Shown: one piece after another, positions 6,493 through 14,841 of the stretch
Numbering within the stretch: the stretch's first letter is position 1
Layout of the letters: every line of letters begins with the position of its first letter
Assembly: GCF_014649335.1 (NCBI RefSeq)
Contig: NZ_BMSV01000002.1
Coordinates: 62,001 to 126,000 of the forward strand
Length of the DNA stretch: 64,000 nt
From: Streptomyces roseolilacinus
Lineage (GTDB): Bacteria; Actinomycetota; Actinomycetes; Streptomycetales; Streptomycetaceae
Direction: 5' to 3'
Program-made: the position numbers and the translations under genes
The notes under the pieces: generated by a model
Seen by the model: the letters and a program-made list of their open reading frames with translations, nothing else
The model's database searches: none
What the model was told of the DNA's origin: nothing

Positions 6493-8817
6493 TCATCGTT
6501 CGGCCGTGCCGCCGGACGGCGGACCCGCGGCCTGGGCGGTGGCGGCCTGGGTGGTGGTGGCCTGGGCGGTGGCCGACCCGGCGGACGCCTGGGCGCCGGT
6601 GCCGACCGCCTGGTTCCCCACGACGCTCACCCCGCCCGTCTGCAGGACGCCGTGGTTCAGGATCGTCTGGGACTGGGTGCGGAAGTCGGCCGTGTCCACG
6701 CCGTGCTCGTCCAGGAAGTCGCGGACGGCGGCCAGGGCGTGCCGGTCGAGGGCGTTCAGCGTCCGCTGCGCGTCCACCCGCTGGAAGTGGTGGAAGTACT
6801 CGGGTCCCTGGGCGTCCTCGCGGATGCTCAGCCGCGCGCCCCGGTCGAAGGCGGGGTCCTCGCGGGCCGCCCGCAGTTCGCTGCGCAGCCGGCGCGGCCT
6901 GCGGTACTCGGCGAGGGCGTCGGCCAGGCACGACCGGGGCGCCCGCCACAGGGCCCCGCCGGTGCGCCGCAGCGCCGAGGGCAGCAGGGAGCGGCGGCTC
7001 CCCGCGGTGAGGGCGGCCGGGGGCAGCAGGTCGACCGCGTGCATCTCGCGCCGTACCGGCCCCAGGACGAACCGCTCGCACCGCAGGTGCAGCGTCCTGC
7101 CCGCCACCGCGACGTGCAGGAACTGGCTGGGCACCACTTCGCCGCCCCACAGCGGCAGGTGGCTGACCAGGAAGTGCCGGGCCACCCCGTCCGGGTGCAG
7201 CGCGATCTGCCGCACGGCCTCCTCGGGCAGGTGCGTGGCGGGGGCGCGCAGCGGATCGGGGAGCAGCCGGCCGTCACCGGCCAGTTCCCGGCCGCTGACG
7301 AACACCCGGTCCTCCACGACGAGGCCCGCCCGGCCGTGGCCGGCGGGCACGGGGATGTCGTCCGCCGTCCTCGCGAGCCGGTGGCGCAGCCGCTCCACCA
7401 CGTCCCAGGCGTCGAAGTCGGTGACCGCCGCCGGTGCCCGCCGCGCGTCGCCGGCGGCCGGGTCGGCGGGCAGCAGCGGCAGCGACAGCGTCCACTCCGA
7501 CTCCCGCCTGCCGTAGCCGGCGAACGGCGAGAAGCCGCTGTAGCAGGTGACGTTGCCCCGCTGGGCGTCGGCCACCGCCGCGATCCTGGCGGCCGCCCAC
7601 GGCTCCACCGCGCCCGGCCTCGGCAGCCCGTTCGGGTCGAACGCGCCGCGCCGCAGCGCACCGCGCATCCGCGCCTCGACGTCCGCCTCCTCGTCGAGCA
7701 CGGTGCGCAGCGCCAGGCCGGCGCCCGCGACCACCGCGAGCAGCGGCGGCACGCCGTACCCGTAGCCGCCGGTCAGCCAGCGCAGGAGGCCCGGCATCGG
7801 CAGCGCCGACAGCGCCGTCCCCATCAGCACGCCCGCGACGAGCAGGAGGCCGGCCGCGGCGGCCGGCCGCCACGGGGACGGGTGCGGCAGGTGCCGCCCC
7901 CGCTCGGCCGGGTACCTGCTGCGGGACGTGGCCGCGGCGCCCAGGTACCCCAGCGCCGGCCGGGCGAACAGCAGCCACAGCGGACCGGCCAGCGCGATGA
8001 CGCCGAACGCCACCGCCAGCCGCCGGTCCCGCTCGCGGCGGAGGCGGCGGGCCGTCAGGCTGTGCCGGGCCACGGGCACCAGGTCGACGCCGGGCGACAC
8101 GGCGATCGCCCCCAACCGGTCCCCGAGCACGCCCTCGACCACACGGCGGGCGAACGCCGGGTCGGTGTAGGCGGCGGCGCACAGGTAGCGGGTCGCGTCA
8201 CCCGGCTCGGTGCCGGTCGCGACGGACCGCGGCGGGTCCCCCACGCCAGGGGAGGGGTCGGCCACGGGCGTTCTCCCTTCACGGGTGGGGGACGCCGCCC
8301 GGTCCGAGGTGCTTGCCGCCGTGCCCGCCCCGGCGTACACGGCGGCGACGAGGAGGCCGAACAGGACGCCGAAGACCAGGCCGTCCACGAGGAACAAGGC
8401 GAGCACCGCCTCCGCGTCCCGGCCGAAGAGGAGGACGGCGGGCGGCCCGTACGTGGCGACGGCCGCCCACGACAGCACCGAGCCGATGACCGAGACGAGC
8501 ACCCCGGTCCCGAGGGCGGCCGCGAAGCGGACGCCGCGCCCGGCGGGCGCCCCTCCCACCAGCCGGGGCACCAGCAGGGCCGTCCCGGCCAGCAGGCCGA
8601 CGAAGGCGATGTTGCCCCGCAGGTCCATGGCGCCCAGGTACGGGTCGGAGCTCGGCGACAGCTCCCAGCCGGGCGAGAGGAGCGCGCGCTGGAGCATGGG
8701 GAGGAAGCCGCCGTCCGGCCGGAGGCCGAGCAGCGCTTCACGTGCCCAGGGGCTCCCCAGCACCACCAGGAACACGCACAGTAAGACGATTCTGTCCTTG
8801 CCACCCGCCCGTTTCAC
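6493..8817 (-). CDS. large multi-spanning membrane protein of unknown function with C-terminal VGNQAVG motif
   Basis: A 774-residue protein with no domain I can name. Hydrophobic segments near residues 9-25, 70-88, 98-120, 135-160, 268-288, 325-345 and 355-375 suggest about seven membrane helices. They are interrupted by a polar Pro/Thr-rich loop (about 165-205) and a conserved-looking segment around 215-260. Residues 380-720 are soluble, with a Cys-containing NVTCYSGFSPFAGYG stretch. The last 54 residues hold GGVSVVGNQAVGTGAQASAG (728-747) followed by an Ala/Thr/Gln-rich tail. The same motif recurs in the next gene. Reading as one operon is supported by the 11-base gap. Function is unknown; a signalling partnership is inference. 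Confidence 0.72.
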   Translation of the reverse strand: MKRAGGKDRIVLLCVFLVVLGSPWAREALLGLRPDGGFLPMLQRALLSPGWELSPSSDPYLGAMDLRGNIAFVGLLAGTALLVPRLVGGAPAGRGVRFAAALGTGVLVSVIGSVLSWAAVATYGPPAVLLFGRDAEAVLALFLVDGLVFGVLFGLLVAAVYAGAGTAASTSDRAASPTREGRTPVADPSPGVGDPPRSVATGTEPGDATRYLCAAAYTDPAFARRVVEGVLGDRLGAIAVSPGVDLVPVARHSLTARRLRRERDRRLAVAFGVIALAGPLWLLFARPALGYLGAAATSRSRYPAERGRHLPHPSPWRPAAAAGLLLVAGVLMGTALSALPMPGLLRWLTGGYGYGVPPLLAVVAGAGLALRTVLDEEADVEARMRGALRRGAFDPNGLPRPGAVEPWAAARIAAVADAQRGNVTCYSGFSPFAGYGRRESEWTLSLPLLPADPAAGDARRAPAAVTDFDAWDVVERLRHRLARTADDIPVPAGHGRAGLVVEDRVFVSGRELAGDGRLLPDPLRAPATHLPEEAVRQIALHPDGVARHFLVSHLPLWGGEVVPSQFLHVAVAGRTLHLRCERFVLGPVRREMHAVDLLPPAALTAGSRRSLLPSALRRTGGALWRAPRSCLADALAEYRRPRRLRSELRAAREDPAFDRGARLSIREDAQGPEYFHHFQRVDAQRTLNALDRHALAAVRDFLDEHGVDTADFRTQSQTILNHGVLQTGGVSVVGNQAVGTGAQASAGSATAQATTTQAATAQAAGPPSGGTAER

Positions 8818-8937
8818 GGCACCCCCCGGAGCTGTCAGTGGATCCGTACTCTAGGAAGCCGGCGGCGGCGTGTCAGCCGATTGGACGACACGGCCGGGGC
8901 GGGGCGCCCGGAGCGGCCGCCCCGCCGGTGCGGCGCG

Positions 8938-9300
8938 TCAGCCCGCCACCACGCCCGGCCGCAGGTCGGGGTGCTGGTCGGCCAGGTGGTCCGGCGCGGC
9001 CTGCCGCCAGGAGTCGACGAGGATGTCGCGCAGTTCGTCCGGGCCCTCCAGCGCGGCGAGCCGCACCCGGACCCACGCCGAACCCGCCTCGTGCGGCGGC
9101 ACCCAGAACTTCTCCGGCTCGGCGGCGATCAGCTCGGTCCGCTCGTGCCGGGGGCAGCGCACGGCGAACGACGTCTGGTCGTCGGGGATCGTGACGTACA
9201 TCTTCCCCGCCACGCGGAAGGTGGGCATGCTCCAGGCTTCCTTCTCCACCGTCTCGGGGAAGGACAGCGCGATACGGCGGACGTCCTCGGCATCGATCAT
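8938..9300 (-). CDS. MmcQ/YjbR-family (DUF419) protein
   Basis: A 120-residue protein with the YjbR pattern: N-terminal DAEDVRRIALSFPETVEKEAW, then MPTFRVAGKMYVTI, FAVRCPRHER and a C-terminal WRQAAP helix. Members have a DNA-binding-like fold, but no settled biochemical role. I chose the ATG at 9300 (Met-Ile-Asp-Ala-Glu) because homologues begin at this point; an upstream in-frame start at 9324 would add eight unlikely residues. The gene stands alone, divergent from the methyltransferase gene. Confidence 0.8.
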   Translation of the reverse strand: MIDAEDVRRIALSFPETVEKEAWSMPTFRVAGKMYVTIPDDQTSFAVRCPRHERTELIAAEPEKFWVPPHEAGSAWVRVRLAALEGPDELRDILVDSWRQAAPDHLADQHPDLRPGVVAG

Positions 9301-9449
9301 GCCGCACACGGTAGCCAGCGCCACTGACAGCGTGCACCGCCCGCCGCCGGTTCCCCTGGCCGGGCACCCTTCGCGGGGGGTACGGTCCGGCCTATCGATC
9401 AGGGCCCGCCGTCCCGGCGAGGGCCCGTCCGCGACACGGAGGTGAGGGC

Positions 9450-10094
9450 GTGAACCAGGAGCCGCAGGCCCGCGGCAGGTCCGCCGCCGAGGTCTTCGAC
9501 GAGGTGGGCGCGCGCTACGAGGAGGCCTTCGCCGACGTCCCGGGCCAACTCGCCGCCCTGGACTGGCTCGTCGGCTCCCTGCCGGCCGGGGCGCGCGTGC
9601 TGGACGTGGGCAGCGGCACCGGCCGCCCCACGGCCGAGAGGCTGGTGCGGGCCGGGTGCGAGGTCACCGGGATCGACGTGTCCGCCGAGATGGTGCGGAT
9701 CGCGCGGGAGCGGGTGCCCGGCGCTCGCTTCGAACAGGCCGACGTACGGACCTTCGAGGCACCGGAGGGCGGGTACGACGCGGTGTGCGCGTTCTTCCCG
9801 CTGCTGGTCATGGACCAGCCCGAGGTGGCCCGGTCACTGACCCGGGCGGCCTCCTGGGTCGCCCCGGGCGGGGCGTTCGCGATGGCCACGGTGCCCGGTG
9901 ACATCAGGGGGCTGGACATCGTGTGGATGGGCCACGAGGTCACCGTCAGCAGCCTCTCCGCGCAGGACCACCTGAGGCTGCTGGAGGAGGCGGGGCTGCG
10001 GGTCGTCCACCACCACACGGCCGTGTACCGCCCGCGCGGGCGCGACGCGGAGCCCGAGGAGCACCTCTACGTCCACGCCCGGCGCCCCGCCTGA
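9450..10094 (+). CDS. class I SAM-dependent methyltransferase
   Basis: A 214-residue protein with the seven-strand methyltransferase fold: motif I VLDVGSGTGRP (about residues 51-61), the acidic end of strand 2 in VTGIDVS, and motif III-like FEQADVRTFEAP and DAVCAFFPLLV. The substrate cannot be predicted. The start is GTG 9450, preceded by ACGGAGGTGAGG. It is a single gene ended by a strong hairpin shared with the convergent gap gene. Confidence 0.85.
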   Translation: MNQEPQARGRSAAEVFDEVGARYEEAFADVPGQLAALDWLVGSLPAGARVLDVGSGTGRPTAERLVRAGCEVTGIDVSAEMVRIARERVPGARFEQADVRTFEAPEGGYDAVCAFFPLLVMDQPEVARSLTRAASWVAPGGAFAMATVPGDIRGLDIVWMGHEVTVSSLSAQDHLRLLEEAGLRVVHHHTAVYRPRGRDAEPEEHLYVHARRPA

Positions 10095-10100
10095 CGCACG

Positions 10101-10139
10101 CGCCGCCCCGCCGTCCGGTGAGCGGACGGCGGGGCGGCG
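10101..10139. terminator. bidirectional terminator between methyltransferase and gap genes
   Basis: Seventeen-base perfect arms (10101-10117 and 10123-10139) with a 5-base loop lie between two convergent genes, 7 bases from one stop codon and 21 bases from the other. This placement fits a terminator used by both transcripts. Confidence 0.75.
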
Positions 10140-10159
10140 GCGCACGGTGCCCGTCGGGG

Positions 10160-11605
10160 TCAGACGGCCGGAGCCGGGTACGTCGGGTACTCCACCCCGG
10201 AGACGTGCTGCACGACGCGGATGACCTGGCAGGAGTAGCCGAACTCGTTGTCGTACCACAGGTAGAGGATGGCGTTGTCGCCGTCCACCTTGGTGGCGCC
10301 GGCGTCCACGATCGACGCGTGGCGCGAGCCGATGAAGTCGCTCGACACCGCGTCGGGGGCGGTGATGAAGTCGATCTGGCGCTTCAGCGGCGAGGTCAGC
10401 GACACGTTGCGGAGGTAGTCGAGGACCTCCTCGCGGGTGGTCTCGCGGCCGAGGCGCAGGGAGAGGATGGCGATCGAGACGTCCGGGACGGGGACGCGGA
10501 TCGAGCTGCCGGTGATGGGCGCCTTGAGGTCGGGCAGCGCCTTGGCGACGGCGGAGGCGGCGCCGGTCTCGGTGATGACCATGTTGAGCGGCGCGGAGCG
10601 GCCGCGGCGGTCGGCCTTGTGGTAGTTGTCCAGCAGGTTCTGGTCGTTGGTGAACGAGTGGACGGTCTCCACGTGGCCGCGCAGGACGCCGTACTCGTCC
10701 GCCATCGCCTTCAGCGGCGGGACGATCGCGTTGGTGGTGCACGACGCGCAGGACAGGACCGTCTCGTCCGGCTTGATCGTGTCGTGGTTGACGCCGTGGA
10801 CGATGTTCGGGACGTCGCCCTTGCCCGGCGCGGTCAGGACGACCTTGGCGACGCCCGGCCGCAGGTGCTGCGACAGGCCGGCGCGGTCGCGCCACTTGCC
10901 CGTGTTGTCGATGAGGATGGCGTTCTTGATGCCGTACGCCGTGTAGTCGACCTCCGACGGGTCGTTGGCGTAGATCACCTTGATCTCGTTGCCGTTGGCG
11001 ACGATGGTGCTGGTCGCCTCGTCGACGGTGATCGTGCCCTGGAACTGGCCGTGGATGGAGTCCCGGCGCAGCAGCGAGGCGCGCTTGACGATGTCCTGGT
11101 CACCGCCCCGGCGCACGACGATGGCCCGCAGCCGCAGCCCGTTGCCGGAGCCGGTCTTCTCGATGAGCAGGCGGGCGACGAGCCGGCCGATGCGGCCGAA
11201 GCCGTACAGGACGACGTCGCGGGGCTCACGGCGCTCGATCTTGTCGGCGCCGGTCGCGCCCGCCACGGACTCGGCGGTGAACTCCTCCACCGACAGGCCG
11301 CGGGTGTCGGCCCGGTACGTCGCGGCGAGCATGCCGATGTCGATCTGCGAGGGACCGAGGTCGAGCGTGGTGAGGGCCCGCAGGAACGGCAGCGTCTCGG
11401 TGACCGACAGCTCCTCGCCGGCGATCTGCCGGGCGAACCGGTGCGTCTTGAGGATGCTCACCACCGACTTGTTCACCAAGGACCGGCTGTGGAGCAGGAC
11501 GGTGACGTCCCGCTCCCGGTGCAGCTTCCCGATCATCGGGATCATCGACTCCGCGATCTCCTCGCGGGTCTTCCAGTTGGTGAACGAGTCGTCTTTGACA
11601 GTCAC
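10160..11605 (-). CDS. gap: glyceraldehyde-3-phosphate dehydrogenase, long actinobacterial form
   Basis: A 481-residue GAPDH. An N-terminal helical extension of about 125 residues precedes the Rossmann domain, which has YGFGRIGRLVARLL at 134-147. The active-site signature is SCASCTTNAIVP with nucleophile Cys289, and ETVHSFTNDQ carries the catalytic His. Classical GAPDHs are about 335 residues; this long form is a known second type in actinobacteria. It interconverts glyceraldehyde 3-phosphate and 1,3-bisphosphoglycerate in glycolysis or gluconeogenesis. The cofactor preference is not clear from the sequence. The gene is divergent from nsrR, 198 bases away. Confidence 0.92.
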   Translation of the reverse strand: MTVKDDSFTNWKTREEIAESMIPMIGKLHRERDVTVLLHSRSLVNKSVVSILKTHRFARQIAGEELSVTETLPFLRALTTLDLGPSQIDIGMLAATYRADTRGLSVEEFTAESVAGATGADKIERREPRDVVLYGFGRIGRLVARLLIEKTGSGNGLRLRAIVVRRGGDQDIVKRASLLRRDSIHGQFQGTITVDEATSTIVANGNEIKVIYANDPSEVDYTAYGIKNAILIDNTGKWRDRAGLSQHLRPGVAKVVLTAPGKGDVPNIVHGVNHDTIKPDETVLSCASCTTNAIVPPLKAMADEYGVLRGHVETVHSFTNDQNLLDNYHKADRRGRSAPLNMVITETGAASAVAKALPDLKAPITGSSIRVPVPDVSIAILSLRLGRETTREEVLDYLRNVSLTSPLKRQIDFITAPDAVSSDFIGSRHASIVDAGATKVDGDNAILYLWYDNEFGYSCQVIRVVQHVSGVEYPTYPAPAV

Positions 11606-11763
11606 AGGCTTATCTTTCGAGCTAGGCGGTGCTCATATGCTAACCACACGCCAGTTTGATCAATCAATCGGCCGGTCGAACGGGCCCCCGGGGGACCGGA
11701 GGGCGAGCGGAGCCGCCGCCGGCCCCGCGTCCCGGTCCGCGGCGGTCGACGAACCGCCTCCTG

Positions 11764-11786
11764 AACACGCATCCGAAATGCGTCTT
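11764..11786. promoter_or_regulatory. NsrR-type operator upstream of nsrR
   Basis: Perfect arms ACGCAT (11767-11772) and ATGCGT (11778-11783) around CCGAA, with flanking AA and TT completing a 23-bp dyad AA-N-ACGCAT-N5-ATGCGT-N-TT. It ends 18 bases before the nsrR start codon, consistent with autorepression. Binding by NsrR is inferred from position and from the general form of NsrR sites. Confidence 0.65.
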
Positions 11787-11803
11787 TGCTAGCGTCCCGG
11801 GGC

Positions 11804-12247
11804 GTGAGGCTGACGAAGTTCACGGACCTGGCGCTGCGCGCCGTCATGCGGCTCGCCGTCCTCGAGGGGGACGGATCGCCGACCACCCGCGAGGTGGCCG
11901 AGGCCATGGGCGTACCCGCCGCCCACATGGCGAAGGCGGTCACCCGGCTCCGGCACCTCGGCGTGCTGGAGGCCCGCCGGGGGCGCGGCGGCGGCCTGGC
12001 GCTGACCCCGCTCGGGCGCGGGGCCTCGGTCGGCTGGCTGGTCAGGGAGCTGGAGGGGGACGGGGAGGTCGTCGCCTGCGAGGGCGAGGCGCCCTGCCCG
12101 CTGCGCGCCGCGTGCCGGCTGCGTTCCGCGTTGCGCGACGCGCAGGAGGCCTTCTACGCCGCGCTCGACCCGCTGACCGTGGCCGACCTGGTGTCCTCGC
12201 CCACCGGGCCGGTCCTCGTCGGCCTCCTCGGCCGCCGCCCCGGCTGA
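11804..12247 (+). CDS. nsrR: Rrf2-family nitric-oxide-sensing repressor NsrR
   Basis: A 147-residue Rrf2 regulator. The N-terminal winged helix spans about residues 1-70, with TTREVAEAMGVPAAHMAKAV as the helix-turn-helix. The cluster-binding cysteines are Cys92, Cys98 and Cys104 in the C-x5-C-x5-C spacing that marks NsrR. In Streptomyces NsrR this set holds a [4Fe-4S] cluster destroyed by NO. GTG 11804 is chosen because it gives the family N-terminus (RLTKFTDLALRAVM). The flavohaemoglobin gene follows 81 bases downstream, which fixes the function: derepression of NO detoxification when NO damages the cluster. Confidence 0.93.
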   Translation: MRLTKFTDLALRAVMRLAVLEGDGSPTTREVAEAMGVPAAHMAKAVTRLRHLGVLEARRGRGGGLALTPLGRGASVGWLVRELEGDGEVVACEGEAPCPLRAACRLRSALRDAQEAFYAALDPLTVADLVSSPTGPVLVGLLGRRPG

Positions 12248-12285
12248 CCCACCCCGGCGGCCCCGGCGCCGGGGCCGCCGGCCGT

Positions 12286-12301
12286 CTTCGTTAATGCGAA
12301 G
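12286..12301. promoter_or_regulatory. candidate NsrR site upstream of hmpA
   Basis: A dyad CTTCG-TTAATG-CGAAG lies 27 bases before the hmpA start. Its right half (ATGCGAAGAT) resembles part of the nsrR operator. The match is weaker than at nsrR, so the call is tentative. Confidence 0.45.
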
Positions 12302-12328
12302 ATCACTTACCTGTTTGAGGAGTCCACC

Positions 12329-13522
12329 GTGCTGTCCGAGCAGTCCGCCCCGGTCATCCGCGCCACCCTGCCCGTCGTCGGCGCCGCCATCGGGGAGATC
12401 ACCGAGCTGTTCTACGCGAAACTGTTCACCGACCGGCCCGAACTCCTGCGGGATCTGTTCAACCGCGGCAACCAGGCCAACGGCGACCAGCGCAAGGCGC
12501 TCGCCGGTTCCATCGCCGCCTTCGCCGGCCTGCTGCTCGAACACCCCGGCACCCGCCCGGACGCGATGCTCTCCCGCATCGCCCACAAGCACGCCTCGCT
12601 CGGCGTCACCTCCGAGCAGTACGAGCTCGTCCACCGGCACCTCTTCGCCGCCATCGCCGACGTCCTCGGCGACGCCGTGACCGAGGAGGTGGCCGCCGCC
12701 TGGGACGAGGTCTACTGGCTGATGGCCAACGCCCTGATCGCCGTCGAGACCCGGCTCCGGCAGGAGGCCGGCACCGCCGAGGGCGCCACGTGGCGGCCGA
12801 TGGAGGTCGTCGAGCGGCGCGAGGAGACCGCCGACGCGGTGTCCCTCGTCCTGCGCCCCGCCGACGGCACGCCCGCCGGCGCGTTCCGCCCGGGGCAGTA
12901 CGTCGGCGTCCGGGTCGAACTGCCCGACGGCGCCCGCCAGATACGCCAGTACAGCCTCTCCTCCGCTCCCGGCGACGCGCGGTGGCGGATCACCGTCAAG
13001 CGCGTCCGGGGCGGCGCCGGGCCGGAGGGGGAGGTGTCGTCGTGGCTGCACGGGCACGTCCGCGCCGGTGACGTCCTCGGCGTCTCCGCGCCGTTCGGCG
13101 ACCTCGTCCTGCCGGACGGCGACGGGCCGCTGCTGCTGGCGTCCGCCGGGATCGGCTGCACGCCGATGCTGTCCATGCTCCACCACCTCGCCGCCGCGGG
13201 GGCCGACCGCCCGGTGACCGTGGTCCACGCCGACCGCACCCCCGCCGACCACGCCCACCGGGAGGAGCACCGCCGCCTCGTCCGGGCGCTCCCCGGCGCC
13301 CGGCTGCACCTGTGGTACGAGGAGCCGGGCGAGGACGCGGAGGCCTCCCGCGGCCTGGCCGACGTGGCCGCGCTCGACCTGCCGGAGGGCCTCACCGCGT
13401 ACCTGTGCGGCCCGCTGCCGTTCCTGCGCGCGGTGCGCGGCGGACTGCTGCGCCGCGGCGTGCCCGCCCGGGCCGTCCACTACGAGGTGTTCGGCCCCGA
13501 CCTGTGGCTCGGCCGCGCCTGA
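12329..13522 (+). CDS. hmpA: flavohaemoglobin (nitric oxide dioxygenase)
   Basis: A 397-residue flavohaemoglobin. Residues 1-140 form the globin domain, with the haem-proximal His in AHKHASLGV. Residues 150-255 form the FAD-binding barrel (RPGQYVGVRVELPDG and IRQYSLSSAP), and residues 260-397 the NAD(P)H domain (LLASAGIGCTPMLSML and the C-terminal YEVFGPD). The enzyme oxidises NO to nitrate using O2 and NAD(P)H in the cytoplasm. The start is GTG 12329 after a GAGGAG site. It is paired with nsrR and has a possible NsrR site just upstream. Confidence 0.95.
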   Translation: MLSEQSAPVIRATLPVVGAAIGEITELFYAKLFTDRPELLRDLFNRGNQANGDQRKALAGSIAAFAGLLLEHPGTRPDAMLSRIAHKHASLGVTSEQYELVHRHLFAAIADVLGDAVTEEVAAAWDEVYWLMANALIAVETRLRQEAGTAEGATWRPMEVVERREETADAVSLVLRPADGTPAGAFRPGQYVGVRVELPDGARQIRQYSLSSAPGDARWRITVKRVRGGAGPEGEVSSWLHGHVRAGDVLGVSAPFGDLVLPDGDGPLLLASAGIGCTPMLSMLHHLAAAGADRPVTVVHADRTPADHAHREEHRRLVRALPGARLHLWYEEPGEDAEASRGLADVAALDLPEGLTAYLCGPLPFLRAVRGGLLRRGVPARAVHYEVFGPDLWLGRA

Positions 13523-13529
13523 ACCGCCT

Positions 13530-13560
13530 CGCCGGGCCGGCCGCGGCGCCCGGCCCGGCG
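13530..13560. terminator. hairpin between hmpA and the antiporter gene
   Basis: Eleven-base perfect arms CGCCGGGCCGG and CCGGCCCGGCG with a 9-base loop, 8 bases after the hmpA stop, between convergent genes. Confidence 0.65.
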
Positions 13561-13593
13561 GGGCGCCCCGCGGCGGCCCGCCGGGCGGGTGGT

Positions 13594-14838
13594 TCAGGCG
13601 CGGCCCGCCGTGCCGTCCTCGACCGGGTCGAGCATCTCCTCGCGCGGCGGCGTGGGCGCCGCGGCCGTCGCCGTGCGGCGGCGGAGCGAGCCCAGCCGGG
13701 TCGCGACCGGCTCGGTGTAACGGGCCGTCAGCGGGCCCAGGACGACCAGGATCAGCACGTACGCGGTGGCCAGCGGCCCGAGGGACGGCTCGATCCCGGC
13801 CGTCACGGCCAGCCCGGCGATGACGATGGAGAACTCCCCGCGCGCCACCAGCGTGCCGCCGGCCCGCCAGCGGCCCCTGACGGAGATGCCGGCGCGCCTC
13901 GCCGCCCAGTACCCGGTCGCGATCTTCGTGCCGGCGGTCACCACGGCCAGCGCGAGGGCCGGCAGGAGGACCGGGGGGATGCTCGCGGGGTCGGTGTGCA
14001 GGCCGAAGAAGACGAAGAACACCGCGGCGAACAGGTCCCGCAGCGGGCTCAGCAGGTTGTGGGCGCCCTCCGCGACCTCACCGGACAGGGCGATGCCGAC
14101 CAGGAACGCGCCGACCGCGGCGGACACCTGGAGCTGCTGGGCGATGCCCGCCACCAGCAGCGTCAGCCCCAGTACGACCAGCAGGAGCTTCTCCGGATCG
14201 TCGCTGGACACGAAGCGGGAGATCAGCCGCCCGAAGCGCAGCGCGAGGAACAGGACCAGACCGGCCACCCCGAGCGCGACGGCGAGCGTGAGGCTCCCCG
14301 CGGCCAGCCCGACACCGGCCAGCAGGGCGGTGATGATCGGCAGGTACACGGCCATCGCCAGGTCCTCCAGGACCAGGATGCTCAGCACGACCGGGGTCTC
14401 CCGGTTGCCGAGCCGGCCCAGGTCGCCGAGGACCTTCGCGATGACGCCCGAGGAGGAGATCCAGGTGACCCCCGCCAGGACGACCGCCGCGACCGGGCCC
14501 CAGCCCAGCAGCAGGGCCATGGCGGCGCCCGGCAGCGCGTTCAGCGCGGCGTCCACCAGGCCGGCCGGGTACTGGGTCCTGAGGTTGGTGACCAGGTCGG
14601 TGGCGGTGTACTCCAGGCCCAGCATGAGGAGCAGGAGGATGACGCCGATCTCGGCGCCGATCGCCACGAACTCCTCGCTCGCGCCCAGCGGCAGCAGCCC
14701 GCCCGTGCCGAACGCCAGCCCCGCCAGCAGGTAGAGGGGGATGGGGGAGAACCTCAGTCGTCCGGCGAGGCGCCCCAGCAGGCCGAGGCCCAGGATGATC
14801 GCGCCGAACTCGATCAGGAAGACAGCGGACGAGTGCAC
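13594..14838 (-). CDS. CPA2-family cation:proton antiporter (KhtU/KefB-like)
   Basis: A 414-residue membrane protein with 11-13 hydrophobic helices filling almost its whole length. It matches the Na+/H+ exchanger (CPA2) fold, including the conserved IGVILLLLMLGLEYT helix and the GxxxxSSSGVIAKVL segment. It lacks a C-terminal TrkA-N domain; instead a separate TrkA-C protein is encoded immediately upstream (3-base gap). That pairing is typical of KhtT/KhtU-type K+/H+ antiporters, so K+ or Na+ efflux in exchange for protons, gated by the partner, is the likely role. Confidence 0.85.
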   Translation of the reverse strand: MHSSAVFLIEFGAIILGLGLLGRLAGRLRFSPIPLYLLAGLAFGTGGLLPLGASEEFVAIGAEIGVILLLLMLGLEYTATDLVTNLRTQYPAGLVDAALNALPGAAMALLLGWGPVAAVVLAGVTWISSSGVIAKVLGDLGRLGNRETPVVLSILVLEDLAMAVYLPIITALLAGVGLAAGSLTLAVALGVAGLVLFLALRFGRLISRFVSSDDPEKLLLVVLGLTLLVAGIAQQLQVSAAVGAFLVGIALSGEVAEGAHNLLSPLRDLFAAVFFVFFGLHTDPASIPPVLLPALALAVVTAGTKIATGYWAARRAGISVRGRWRAGGTLVARGEFSIVIAGLAVTAGIEPSLGPLATAYVLILVVLGPLTARYTEPVATRLGSLRRRTATAAAPTPPREEMLDPVEDGTAGRA

Positions 14839-14841
14839 GTA

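Noticed and set aside
5779..8784. Long plus-strand open frame of about 1,000 codons opposite the chitinase and membrane-protein genes
   Set aside because: The translation is Arg/Gly/Pro-rich low-complexity sequence typical of antisense frames in high-G+C DNA, without a ribosome binding site.
10160..11605. N-terminal 125 residues of GAPDH as a mis-fused or frameshifted piece
   Set aside because: Long-form GAPDHs of about 480 residues with this extension are a regular type in actinobacteria.
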